A stretch of DNA of 64,000 bases from Sphagnum compactum (lineage: Eukaryota > Bryophyta > Sphagnopsida > Sphagnales), in contig OZ234504.1 in assembly GCA_965153455.1 (NCBI GenBank), positions 5,394,001 to 5,458,000 on the forward strand, given 5' to 3'. How positions within the stretch are numbered: position 1 is the stretch's first letter; the number at the start of each line of letters is the position of its first letter. The notes below the pieces were generated by a model, which was not told where the DNA came from, ran no database searches, and worked only from the letters and a program-made list of their open reading frames with translations. Made by a program: the position numbers and the translations under genes. Shown here piece by piece: positions 32,601 through 45,400 of this stretch.

Positions 32601-35600
32601 TCTTGACTGAGATCCAGTGCAGATTTAGTGCAAAGAGTGCTGAGAAGATCTGCTCGAGGGACTCCCATTACAACACGCAAGCCAAGAGCTCGAGCGCTAG
32701 AATTAGAGTTTCAAAACAGTATTAGTGTTCCCTTGTAAAAAGCCCTGGGAATTATTTCCGAGGCATGAAACACTTCTTACTGAACCTGGTACAGTACAAG
32801 TAGGCGGGACAAAATAGAACGAGCAGAACTGGACAGAATCAGGCAGAGTCACAGGGTGGAAAAAGACAAGCTTGGATCAGTGGGTTTTACACATAATTGT
32901 TGTTCAAGAGCAAAAAATGCACACACCCGAAGGTTCGAAACATAAACCAGAAAGAGCTTCCTCATTGAAATCTATGAGGCTGTGTAGAAGCCCTATGAGG
33001 TATGTCAAAAAATCTGCAATCACATATGGAATAAAAGAGCAACACAAGCATGACATCTTGATGTTGAAACAACAGTTGCTAGCACGACATTGATAGATTG
33101 TGCAGCAGCAGCAGCCCTAAGAAGTACATGAAGTATCAAACATTGAGGAGGAGAAGAGCAACACAAGCACTTAGACACGTTGAAGACCATATCTCATGCA
33201 GCCAATTGTGTTTGTTTACCTTGAAAGATGGTGCTATGAGCAGCAGGGGAATGGAGGCAAGCTTTGAGGCTGGGAGAGAAGAGATGAACATCATGTTGAT
33301 CAATCATTAATATAATGTTATAATGACATTTTAGTAACGATAATCAATCATCACAATGTGTTACAATGTGATCACAACAACATCATATCAATAATTGTAT
33401 CAACAATTCATTAGAACTTAAAACTTTGAACACATTGTTAAAATGTTATAACAACACAAATAAATGGAGGGTGCAAATTTGTGATGAGGACAAATGACGA
33501 AATGAATAGAGACAAATTGTGAAGTGATAAGAAAAAACGAAACTTGAAACATTGTTAAACTAATGAGACTTGAGAACCAGGATGGAAGAAAAAAGCCTTA
33601 TTTCGCCAAATGATGTATACGAATTGGAAGGAATGGAAATGATGTTCATATATGAAGTTGACCACAAAGATGCATTGGCCAAACACATGGATAAAATGTG
33701 ATGACATCAAGGAACCTTTATCTTTGGGTTAAATCATAAACATGTATGAATTATACTTTTGCATGGGAATTCCTTTTTCCATATGAATTGGCCATAATGC
33801 ATAAAACTAAGTACATGGTAAAAGATTTATGATGGATTGAATTTTGTTCATGCATGAAATTGATCATGTACATGCAATTGGCCATATGGACAAAATTTGA
33901 AATGGGTGAAAATGATCTTGAACACAAAATTAACCACAAGTGTGATGAAACTAACAACTGGGTGACATGGAAAATCAAATTATATCAATGAAATTAACAA
34001 ATAGACAAATGTAGCACATTAATGAAGTTCTATTCATGGATGGAATCCAACAACATGGAGATGCATGCAATGCATTCATAGACTCTATTATTGTATTCAC
34101 ATGATCATGATTTTGAAAATCTAATTAATGTCATATATGTCATTAACTTCATCCATGTGTTGCAAATTCATGATTATCAGTAGTATCACCCATTTCATCA
34201 ATTTCATAGATATGTGAAGTTGAACCATATGGTCCTTTATGTCATTCAATCTCATTCATAATAGCATGTCATTCAACATCATCAATTTCATCCTTGCAAA
34301 TATGTTTATCCATATCAATTTTATCATATTCATAAACTTCATCCATATGGTATGGTTGCATCAAAGTGGTTAGTTTCATTTTCATGGTTCAATTCCATCC
34401 TTGTCATTAAGTTTGTCTTCTTTTCATGATTCATCCATATGTTTATTTCATGCATGCTATTAATTTCATTGGTTTTTTAGAATGAAGATGCAAGATTTTG
34501 GCTAGGGTTAAGATTGTCATATAGATGTGTTTTTTTCTTTCTATCATTGCTGGTTTTGGATGTTTTCCTTTGGGGTCAAATCGCATCACACATTTATTTC
34601 AACACATTTGCATGTTGAGGAACTTGGCATAGAAGCTTCTAGATTGTGGTGTGAATAGGATTTTATGGAAGGAGGAAGCATAGTGCAAGAAGTGGGGTGT
34701 TGAAGAAAAATTGAAAGTTGCTTTTGGAGGAAGCATAGTATTTTTGGTGTTGGAAGTTGGTCACAATGTAAATCTAATTGATGTCAAGGTGGGGGAGAAA
34801 GAGAGCAATGTAGGAGAGAAAGAGGAGTGAGTTCAAGGTGGAAGTTTAGTGGAAAAGACAACTTGGGTAGAAGCTTAGTAAACTAAGTAGAATGTGTGGA
34901 GATGGGAAAGTGGTGAGTCTAATCAATCATGGAGAGTTAATTTTAGACTTAAAAACACAAAGTTAAGGGCAATGAATGTTGTGAGCAAAGGTAACCTCAT
35001 TCTAAGTGCAAGATATTGTGTGTGTTTTTGTTTCATTAAGGATCCATATTTGAAGCACATTCAATATTTTGTCTTGGATTGTCATGTTAATAAAGTATGT
35101 TTTAAAAAATTGAATGCGGGTGTTGAAGGGTGTGATGGTGGTCAAAGGGTGATGTGCGTTGTCAATTGTCCTCTCTTCTTCCACTACATAGATGATCAAT
35201 AGAGTGAATTGTCCATATGAATAGCATGGCACAATAATGTTATAGTAATCAATTAATAGAGTGAATTGTCCATATGAATAGCATGGCACAATAATGTTAT
35301 AGTAATCGTGTGTTTGAGGTGGGATTGAGTGTTCATGTAGTGTGGTTGCTTGAGTTAATTAGAGTTAATGAAAGGTCTACTTGCTTTTCTAAGTAGGTGA
35401 GGATGAATTTGTGAATGTTGGAGTTGGATTAATGCCTATTTCATGAGAGTGTTTCATGCCTATGGACATTGGCATCAAGGAAATGATGTTGGAGATGAAA
35501 CATTTGAGAGTTCGTGTGTTTGATAAGGGGTTTCCAAATTTGATTCCCTCCTCCACTTTTTGTTTAAATTCTTCAGTTTTTCAATTTTGAACTAGGTATT

Positions 35601-36279
35601 CAAGCTTTGTTTTTGGAAGGTAGAAGTTGAATTACAAGACAAACAAGACAACATAGAACAAAGGAAAAGTTGATGGGCCATGGAAAACACGAGGGATATA
35701 TTTGCCTTGCTCACTTACTAAGCTAGGAAGCCTAATAGTTATCAATGGAGGAAGCAATGTTCAAAGTTTAAACCAATGTTAGCCAATTATTGGGGGGAAT
35801 AAAACGCCTAATTAACAATAAGGTTATTCATTACCTACCTACCATTTTGGATTTTCTAAAAATGGATTAGAGAACATACTCACCCAATAGTTAGCATCTA
35901 GAGATCTAGCAAGAAACAAGAGGAAAAACCAGAGCATAAAATGCCAGCTACTACAAAGATCCAACTATAAAATATGAAAGCTGGAAAACACAAGTGCTGA
36001 AAAGATTGGGACCCACAGGGCCTTCATCCATTTGTTGCACAAAGACGGCTTCTTAAAACTCGAATCCCAGAAGACTAAAAAACTGTTCCCAGTTCTAATT
36101 AAAACTGAAATGGAGAGAAGATGGCTTTAAGCTGTTACTGCTAAGTAGATGGAGGACCTTGATCCAGCACCCTGACATTTAATGTTACAAAACAAGGCCA
36201 TTGAAAAATCTAGCTGCATGATTGAACAAGACCTTCCAGAGAAGGTCAACAGTCACTGTGGAGGGGTCAGGATGCAAGT
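32601..36279. other. Intergenic, no gene seen
   Basis: Long AT-rich spacer. The 33.6-34.5 kb part is full of CATCCATATG, TTCAT and CAATTT words on both strands with no clear period. Reading frames at 32.5-33.3 and 34.9-35.3 kb resemble no family. Confidence 0.5.
35198..35312. repeat. 57-bp tandem duplication
   Basis: Two identical-looking units starting at 35198 and 35255. Each contains AATAGAGTGAATTGTCCATA followed by TGAATAGCATGGCACAATAA and a TGTTATAGTAATC end. Confidence 0.9.
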
Positions 36280-39200
36280 TTATCGAGAAGAAACCACTCG
36301 GAGTCTCTCCATGGGAATAGGCATTCTTGGAGAAATTACCTGAGGCATTGACATTCCTCCCGAGACTACAATTTCTGCATCACAGCAAGTAACTGGTCAA
36401 TTCAATCATAAATCCACTAAACACACCCCTGAACATATCTCAGACAACAAAGATATCTCAGATATGCTGCCAATATTATCCTAGACTACAGACTTAATAA
36501 TCCGAAAGTCAGCAAGAGCCTTGGGATAGAAACAAATGGAGAACCAGACAGGAATAGACAACAACAGGATACTGCAAATTTCACAGAACAGAAAGACAAA
36601 AGAAACTCCTAAAAAAGACACAGAAGAAAGGAGATGACTCCATAATGACAATATACCAATGCCTTCCCGCACTGACAAATTGGGGCGAATGACATCTTTG
36701 GAGTTGACAAGGAAGATATCACCAATGTAGAGGTGGTTGGTGGGCACATAGATACTGCACAGCTCCTCTTCTCCTACATCATTCTGCGAGCACAATAAAA
36801 TCTGTTAAAAAAGCCAGCTGTGTGATGGGAAATTCCAAAGAAAACTTGAAGAACCCTGAAAACCCCTTTGCAAGGCCCAACATTGTTCATTACTCCTAAG
36901 ATAACACCTCTGCAGATTATATATTGCTACCATTTCAAGCAGATGTTAGCAGCATCCTCTAATGAAAAGAGCTGCAAATTGACTAGTAGATATTTTTCTC
37001 AAAGTCCTTGCACTTCCAAGACAAAACTCATTCAAGGGCACAAGACATGCATGCATTCTTTTATGTGGTTCTATGGCAGACACTAACTTGTTGAAGATTT
37101 TGGTCCATTTAGTGTAATTCAGACCACATCAAAGTAAGAAGCATATCATCACCTGTAGTACAAGGGTTGAAGTTATGAAACCAAAAGCATATTCCCCAAC
37201 ACGTGGGTGTCGAATTATTGCTACCTCTTTAAATGCTTGTGTGTTTTGGTCTGCACAGGACCTCCCAAGAAAGGAGTTAAAACAGAATCACGAGCAGAAG
37301 GCAAGCTCACTTCATCCAATTTGCAAAAACATGCTGCCAAGGACAGTTTCATCCTTTAATATTCTTCTGATGCTCTCTTCTGCAAAATTCATTCAGTGGT
37401 GCATTGGCAGTTTAAAAAATCCTTCATCCCTACTTCTGCTCAAGGTAGCACCAGTGGTGGGTCACTACTTTAGCACTTGTAGTTCCAAGATTTTGTACAA
37501 CAGACAGCTCTGATAACCTCAGAAAGGAAATCGTAAATGTCTCAGTGAAAAATGATCGGGACAATAAATTTGCACCTGGAGAGATGGCTGCACTGATCTG
37601 TTTTGAGGCAGAATAGATGTGCTTGACCAGTGGCATGCGCTTAATAAACCATTCCCCTGTCAGCAACATGGAAGCTCCAATCCACGAAGACACAAATACT
37701 CCAACCAAAAATATGAACACAAATGTTGTCACAAACCCAAGTCCTGTGACACAAACCAAGAAGACAGTCTCATCAGATACACATGGATGTTGAGACAAAC
37801 CTACAAATAAAGATATTGTATCTATGAGACTTAAGAGAAACTTCACACAATAACAGTTTGAAGACACTGAAGTGTCAGTTCCAGCAAACCAAAACACAGA
37901 GTCCAATATCACTACAAACTCACCAGCTTATTCCAAACTCATCTCCTAGACCCAAACCCCTTTCTGGATATTGAAAGTCCGGATAGTATGTGTTGCACAA
38001 TACCATCTGCTGCCAACTTTCATAAAAACCTAACATGTACCTTCTGCCAGCCTTGTTGTAAGACCTCAATATTCAATATCAAGCAAAACATTAGGATTGC
38101 TGGACCCTTGTTACCTCTTGGCCTTTTATGATTCAACTGATTACCAGCAGGATAGGACAAACATAAATACAGGCCCAGAAAATGCAGCAACCAATATTAG
38201 CAATAAATGAAAAAGAGGATTGGAAGATACCAAAAACATGAACTCCAAGAGAGTCGTAAATTGGTGAGAAGAACCCATCAAAAAACCTGATGAACCACCA
38301 GGTGACATAGAATGTGACTGCAATCGGCAATAGGATTACACTGCAAGGAAGTTGAAACACAATAAACTTAGATTCATGTGCCTGCACCTGACAACAGACA
38401 CCTTTCCAGGTGTACCTTGAATCACCCTCACCCAAAACAGAACATTCAGAGAAGACGATCAGGACCAGTCCAGCTCTGGCTGCTAGCATCCTTAGTCAAC
38501 CTCCAATCACCTTGGGTGAATGCAACTACATGTTTGTCAAGCTCTCACCTTGACAAGGTCAGGTTTGTAGAGCATCTGAGAGCACAGAAGAAACCAAGCA
38601 GCCCGATCAGGGCCTGATGGAAGTTGAATCAGTGCCAGTGAATTGACAGCAAACAAAGCTGGCAAATGTCTCTCTCCCTGCTGAGAAAGAATCTAAACAG
38701 CAAAGCTAGGATTCAGAGAATTGAAGGTCTGAGAATGACTCACCACCCACTCATGAACTTTTTTGAAGCCCAACTTGAAAGGAAACCATAGAATGCCTGT
38801 ACATAGACCCCAAATACAGCAAAACATATTCAGCTCCCAAGGGCCATCTCATTTCTGACCTGCTCCAAATCATGAAAAACATCTGGCAAGGAAATGGTAT
38901 CATCCCAAATTGCTACACCAATGTTTCAACCTCTTGCAATACACAACCAATCTAGGTGCGTTAATCTAGTTTGAACATGTAGTATCAATCCACACAAACC
39001 CAAATTGCACTGACAGCAAAGTGGGCAAGAGGAATAGCCACTCTTGCAACAAAACTCTCTGCTAAAGGTCAAAATAATGCCCAATTTGTAAAGCTGCTTG
39101 TCCAACTGACTGCAGCAGAACGCCTTCCCACTCTCCTTACCCTCTCACTTGATTTCTGAAACCTTTCTCAGGGGTATGACAGTATATTTGGTTCCAAAAC

Positions 39201-39955
39201 TTCCAATACCAAAGCAAAGACTTAGGATACAAAAAAAGCATAAGGGATGTCTCATAGGACATGAATCAGGAAATTGATTGTCTCTCTAGATCCTGGAAGC
39301 TGTCTGTTCTACTTCTGGTGCTTGCAAGGTTTGATTCAGGAAACGTTTCCACAAGGTTGCTGTAATTCCAAAACCTCTGAGTTTGGACCAATTCTGCTTC
39401 CTTTGGAAATATTCCTTCAAGCATAAACTCCTCAGGAATTGCAGTATTGGTTTGTATGTTTGTGTGTGCACTAGAGGTTTCATTATGTGCACATTTCCGG
39501 ACCACAGGCTGCTTCTGAGTACATCATTTAAGGATGATCTGGGCCATCCAGGTTGACCTTGTTATATAGTCTTTGATAGTGCAAAGCCCAAGAAGCAATC
39601 AACAGCATACATAGTCCTATTCAGCTGCTAGCTTGCAGTATTTTTACTGATATTTGAAGGACTCTAAAGCTCCTAATTCCAAAACTCTTCAGGGGTCAAT
39701 TCTACTTGCTGAACTGTGTTTCATAATTCAAAAAAAAAAAAACAGGAAGAATCTCTGAAGCGCAAGTGCTGCAGATGGTCAGCTATTGTCTGTTAGAATA
39801 AGACATACCTCTCGCCCGGAGTGATACGCCGAGGGAGGAGGTGGGCCCGCTTTGGGCGGGCCCTCAACATCCTGTTCTTGGATCAAGGACTCCCTATCGA
39901 CTGCTGACCGCCCAGCAGAGGACGAAGAAGACAGTAAAGCTTTCTCTTCAACCAT
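36280..39955 (-). CDS. LCV: LIKE-COV membrane protein, DUF502 family (7 coding exons, 265 aa)
   Basis: Minus-strand exons in order: 39955-39809, 38796-38744, 38340-38231, 37743-37576, 37250-37153, 36783-36657 and 36374-36280, 798 nt in total including TAA, with every phase consistent and all introns GT-AG. Residues 1-49 are a variable Ser/Pro-rich cytosolic head. WASKKFMSG (about 58-66) leads into the first membrane span (about 67-87, CVILLPIAVTFYVTWWF). FFDGFFSPIYDSLG follows, then the second span (about 105-130, FVFIFLVGVFVSSWIG), then GEWFIKRMPLVKHIYSASKQ, IIRHPRVGEYAFGFIT, VPTNHLYIGDIFLV, RPNLSVREGIEIVVSGGMSM and PQ. These match plant CONTINUOUS VASCULAR RING 1 and LIKE-COV proteins nearly word for word. 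Length is as usual (Arabidopsis COV1 about 268 aa). The family acts at the trans-Golgi network and affects vascular patterning. The start is at MVEEK; an ATG seven codons upstream at 39976 is in frame and also possible. Confidence 0.96.
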
Positions 39956-40620
39956 CTTTGTGCACGCAAATCGCAAGCTCTTATTCTTCTTCCTATTCTT
40001 CTTCTGCTTCGTGCCTCTTCTCTCTCTCTCTTTCTCTCTCTACGGCCTTCTAGCTTGCAAAATGCTGACACTCAACATCCAATCCCGTTTCCACATACAT
40101 ACCATTCAGAAAACACGGAGCACCAAACCCTAAAATGAAGAACTACTCCACGACTTGAATGAGGACGCGGCAGCAATTGAAAGTGCCAGAAAATAAGGAA
40201 CTCGCATCAAACCAAAATAAATCCTGTGTAAACAGCCAGCGCTAACGAAAACCACCACCACCACAACAATCAAGACAAGACGACATGCGAGCTCCAAACC
40301 CTAAGAGCATGTAAACTTCGGTACCTATCGATCTAAAAACAAAACAGAGCTGCACAAAAGAAACTACTACCAACGGCAGAAGAAGAATAAGAAGAAAAAG
40401 ACAGGCAGAAAAGAATAAAAATACAAAAGAGAGGGAGAGAGAGAGAGCGTGATGAGCAAGTACAGGAAAAAGAGGGAAACGGATCTCGACGACGCGCGTG
40501 CTGTTGTTGGTCGCAGTTCGAAAGTTCGTCTCCCTTGCCATCGCCAACTTTCTCGCGCGCAATATCTTCTTCGCTTTTCGCGCTTTAGGGTTTGTTCTTC
40601 GCAAGCGGGTGACCCGAGAC
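39956..40620 (-). promoter_or_regulatory. 5' leader/promoter of the LIKE-COV gene
   Basis: On the gene strand this is purine-rich, with a GA run at about 40020-40045, another GAGAGA tract at about 40430-40450, and a telo-box (AAACCCTA) at about 40121-40135 and near 40583. It is locally GC-richer and holds CG-containing words near 40490-40620, which suggests a promoter. The exact start site is not visible, and frames on both strands here are composition artefacts. Confidence 0.5.
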
Positions 40621-40766
40621 TCAAACGGGTAGTAGTAGGTACGTAGTAGCCTGAGAGAGACTACTTACAAACGCTCTTAGACGTGGCCCTCCACTCCGAA
40701 GAACCAACAACAACGGGTGACCTGAGAATCAAACGGGGAGCCTAACCTCACAGTCCATATGGCTTA

Positions 40767-40960
40767 AGATCTACGGTTGTAAAATAGTCCTTGCTTCCAT
40801 TGGTTGTAAAGTTCATCTCTCAGATCTACGGTTGTAAATATTCCTCAGCTCCATTCATCACAATTTACAAAGGGTCCTCAATTCCATTCGTCACAAAAGG
40901 GTCATGTCATGTCATGTCTCCAATCTACGGATGTAAATTATTTTCCTTGCTTTCATCCGT
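40767..40960. repeat. Imperfect direct repeats with AGATCTACGG/ATCTACGG
   Basis: Three to four spaced copies of an ATCTACGGTTGTAAA block, each followed by a TCCTTGCTTCCATT/TCCTCAGCTCCATT block, plus a CATGT triplication. Spacing is irregular. No coding content. Confidence 0.65.
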
Positions 40961-42125
40961 TCGTTCATTCGTTTGTCATTAAGGGTTATGCCTTCGAATA
41001 TGTGTGATAAGCAACCCCCTAAAATGACACATACCTATTACACATTTTGTCATGAATGGATGGCACTTGCCGTTATGGATGAAAAACATTTGTAGATCGA
41101 TCAATGGATCACACACAACAACAACGTAACCATGGATTCATCCATCCGCAGATCACAAGGTGACCCACCCCTCTAGTTCCCTGTATTTAGTAGGTGTAAC
41201 GTGGAGGTAACGGGTCAACTATAGTTGGGGAACTTAACCGCCACGAGTGTAGTTGAAAGGACTATTTCTTTTCCGAGAAAAAAAAATAGTCGATCAACTA
41301 CATTGTGTTGCCCCCCATTACAATTTACAACGGTGGTGGTGGTAATGGTGGTTCCGATAAGTAAATAAGTAGTCCGGTTGTAAGATTTAACCCCCACACC
41401 GCCTCCCCCTACCCCCCCCCACGTCTCCAAATCCTTCAACATGGGATGAATGTAGAGAGTGGCCCGTCACAATTTCACATAACTTTTTTAAGTTCGGTGG
41501 TGTAGGAGATTTATCATATTGTGTTGATGGATGGATGTATGTGTGACCATGGTTCATGAATCTGTTCAGTGAGTTAGTTAGGTGGTAGAGGGGATTTATC
41601 ATATTTGTTTTTGTGTCTTTACAGCCTTTCATCCAAATGGACATTGTGTGTACATGGATGAACCTGTTTTGGGGGGGGAACAAATACCAAAAGTAGAGTT
41701 TAGGGTTAAAGGTAGGTTTAAGATTTAGGGTTTTCAAAACCCTAAATCTTAACCCTATTTCCTAAACCGTATTGTCATGGCAACTACATGACTTGGAGCC
41801 GAGTTCTCAAGCTTCAGATAATTGAGGTTATGAACACCCGCAACTGGATTCAGTCCTTTTCACACTCCAAACAGCACAGGTTGCAATTCGAACTCACATT
41901 CACACAACACGGAATTGTAATCACCCATTCCAGCAAATTGCATGCATTTTTCATTATTATATTATTAATTTTCCTAATTATGCTATAAATGTGCCCATTT
42001 TTTTTCCCAACAACTATTCTAGTTGTAAAAATGATATTCGGGATTTATTTTGGCCCATAGCCTCTCTCTATGTATGCACTTAAAGCTCTTGGCAGATTTG
42101 TCTAGATTTTGGTCCTCCTGATGAG
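40961..42125. other. Intergenic, no gene seen
   Basis: Contains G/C homopolymer patches near 41.39-41.42 and 41.67 kb and the telomere-like palindrome annotated separately. Otherwise no feature. Confidence 0.5.
41720..41750. repeat. Telomere-like perfect palindrome
   Basis: AAGATTTAGGGTTTT, then a single C, then its exact reverse complement: 15-base arms with a one-base loop. Looser symmetry extends a few bases further (GGTTT against AACCC). Confidence 0.9.
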
Positions 42126-42420
42126 AGCATCTCCAGCGGTGCTCAGTTTGTGACTCTGTGAAAATATTTTTCACATCCAAGTTTTGTTATGGTACTCTTT
42201 TGCAACCCCACCAATAAAACTGAAACTGGGACAGCAAATAGGTAGGGGACTACTAATAACAAACCACCTGGACCAATCATTATGATGCGCCAATCGAAAA
42301 CACTGAGCAGCGGTTAGATCATATTTATTACACTCTTTTCTGCAGGTGCACAGTTCTGCTTTTATCAGCCATTGCACAGTGCGCAATTATGCTGAGCCAA
42401 AATCATTTTCCTGAGCCAAA
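42126..42420. repeat. Dispersed repeat, copy 2 (copy 1 at 32.31-32.60 kb)
   Basis: Begins AGCATCTCCAGCGGTGCTCA and ends at CCTGAGCCAAA. It holds the same ordered words as copy 1, in the same orientation. Element limits are judged from where the match to copy 1 starts and stops. Confidence 0.85.
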
Positions 42421-45400
42421 CCCGCAAACGTTGGATGATATTCTTCATCCATTTGGATGATAATTACCTGGACACGTCACATTTGTAGTCTCGATAGTGT
42501 GGCGAGTGCTAGTTGAGCACTTGCAAACTACATTGTCCATAGATGGGCATCATAGGATGATAATTTTCTTTACATCCTTGTGGGTTATAATGTATTTCAA
42601 GTAAAACAAACAATTTTTGAGTTTTATAAAAATTCTAGTGATAAAATTTTGAGGAGCTGGTATATGGGTGATTTTGCATAATCTTTCGTAGGCTCATAGA
42701 ATTTAATTGTATGGTCGTCCTTGAACAATTCCAAGGATAATTTTAGAAACAACTCATAACTATTTTCATTATTTCCCAACTTAACCATTTCATTTTTTTA
42801 ATAATTACCTTACTCTTTTCCCTTACCATCAATAGGGATATGAAAAGAAATCCTATTTCATTTTCAAGCTTAACTACCTCATTCCTGTATTAATAACTAC
42901 CTCATTTTTTGTTAATAACTATTTCCCTCTTTTACCTTACCCACCATGGATATAATGTTTAATACAATTTAAATTAAATTTGAAATTGATATAAATAATA
43001 ACGAGATATTGAAAACCGAATGAAAACATGATAAGAAAAAAAAAGTTGAACGTCACTAATAGTGCGCAACAACGTAAACCCCAAGTAAAGTCATATATAC
43101 AAATCTTTACTTAATATACCGAGGTAGAATCATGAAATTATTCAACAGGAGAATCGTTTTATGTGCATGAACTATAGATAGATAGTGTCACAATATACCA
43201 AATTTTTCTAAATGGACACATCATAATCATAGTTTGTAATCAAATAAAAATGTCTTCTTTACAAATTTGATTAAAATATATATATATATATATCAAATTA
43301 AAGGTTTCCAAACCATTTCAAAATTGAATGAAAATGGTACTTAATGGCATGTTATTTGAAGGATTTTTATAAATTTGTTCATAAATGTTGCATCATGTGA
43401 TGAAACAAAAGGTTGTCAATTTAATTATCTTTTGAATAACTATGATTGTTTTGCTTTAAACCTAGGCTTCCAAGGAAATATTTTTGCCACTATCAAAATG
43501 CATTACAAAACATATTAGGGATTCCAAATTTGCAAAAACTTGACCAACTTCATTTATAAATACCTAGTTGGCATGTACATTGGCACCCATTCTTATAATC
43601 ATTGTGAATATTTAAATATATGACAAGGTTTTAATTACATTGTCATTAGTCATCAATTATGTCATAATTAAATTGCAATTATGTTAGTATTAATTTGTAA
43701 CCATATTGTAGGCAAAGTTCCATTTAAACACGACTATAATTCAATTATACTATGGCTTGCCATTATCTAAATTACAACAGGATTCTATTACACCATGACT
43801 ACAATTCAATTATAGTCCAATTTTTTAAGCCTATAAGAGTTTGAACATCATATAATGAATTTTTCATTATGAAATACATGGTGATTATTCATATTATATA
43901 CATCACATTGTTTTGTTCCTTGTTGGATTATTTCATTCATAAGTGTTAAAAATAAATTATTTTATAAATTATTCCTTAACCAATGTGTAAGATTTTTGAA
44001 CCATGGGATGTGGGTGGCAAACTCGATCCAACCTTGTCATAGTTGTACATTAGATTCCTTCTTATGTTGGATTTGTTGTTAATTCATATTCCATCCCTCA
44101 CGTTTGCAACTCTCTTAAACTGATATTTTACTTGCTCTCATTAAAGGCTCATATTTACAACTTGCTAGTGATTATTATAAAATAACCTATTGGTGAAAGT
44201 TTATGTTCATATTTATAACTTAGTAGCAATTATCACAAAATAAACTTTGGTGGGAGTACATGTTTCCCACATAAATTATTGTTTAATGATTAATTTGCAA
44301 CCATAACACCAAATATATTTGTTATCCAAACTTTCAATACAACTATTAAAAGCATTATTTTATTACTAAACCCAAACAAACAACACATTAACATTCATTA
44401 TGACGTTCTTTGAACCGAATATTAGGTACCAATTTTAAATCAATTTTCTTTACAACCTTTTTCAATGCCTATCCCACAACACATTACCATACTATGTTTT
44501 AAGGTTCCATGATAATTAAATTATCTATGGAAATTTTGATTTTCTTGAAAGTATTTGTTTGAAATGCCAATTTTGAAAAATTTATTATCCCCAATGTGAA
44601 ATTTTGGGAATTGAATAATTTTATGTGGCATGCATATTCTCTATCACACCACATAACTTTCTTCTGTTTCATAGTGATTAAAGGTGTGGGAAGAGTTGAA
44701 GAAAAGGGTGTTTGAAAGGGAGTCACAAAAGAAGACTATAAAAGTAAAGCTTGAAAAAAAAAAGTTTTAAAAGTTGTTAAGAAAAACAGATTCCATTATG
44801 GTTCAATCAAAATGAAGAAAGTGGATAGTTCTTTGAATCAAAATTGACAACATTTGGAAAGAACTAAAAGAGTAACAACAAAGTTGTGCACACACAAAAA
44901 CAAAGGAGGGCAAAATATTTATTTGTTTAAACAAAAAGTCTATTTAGTTCAAATATATATTTGTGCATATTGAGGTGATCAAAAGTTTGATTTGTAAAAT
45001 CAACTTGTTTTAATTTCATCCATGAACTTTCATCCTTTTTTTTAGTTGCAAACAATTAAAGAATGCACCTTGGGTTTCTACATTTTGTTATTTGAACCAA
45101 GATCAATGAACTTTCACTATTGCTACCATTTGACAAACTTGTGCAATGATGTTTTGTCACCCATCCAACAAATGTTTATTACGACCACACACAAAAGCTT
45201 GGTGGAACACCAAGTTGTGAATCATGACATTGAAGAATGAAAATGTGCACCTCCATTTCCAACATGCAAAAAACAGTTGTCACATTTTCCTTCATATCCA
45301 AGTTAATTTGCAAGGGGATATTAACTTTTTCACAAAGATTAAATATAAACTTAACACATGAACGCCTTATTTCCATTCTTTTAGTGTAGCATAATTCCAA

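Noticed and set aside
37175-37513. 112-codon plus-strand frame
   Set aside because: Lies opposite LIKE-COV exon 5 and its flanking introns; the minus strand explains the region.
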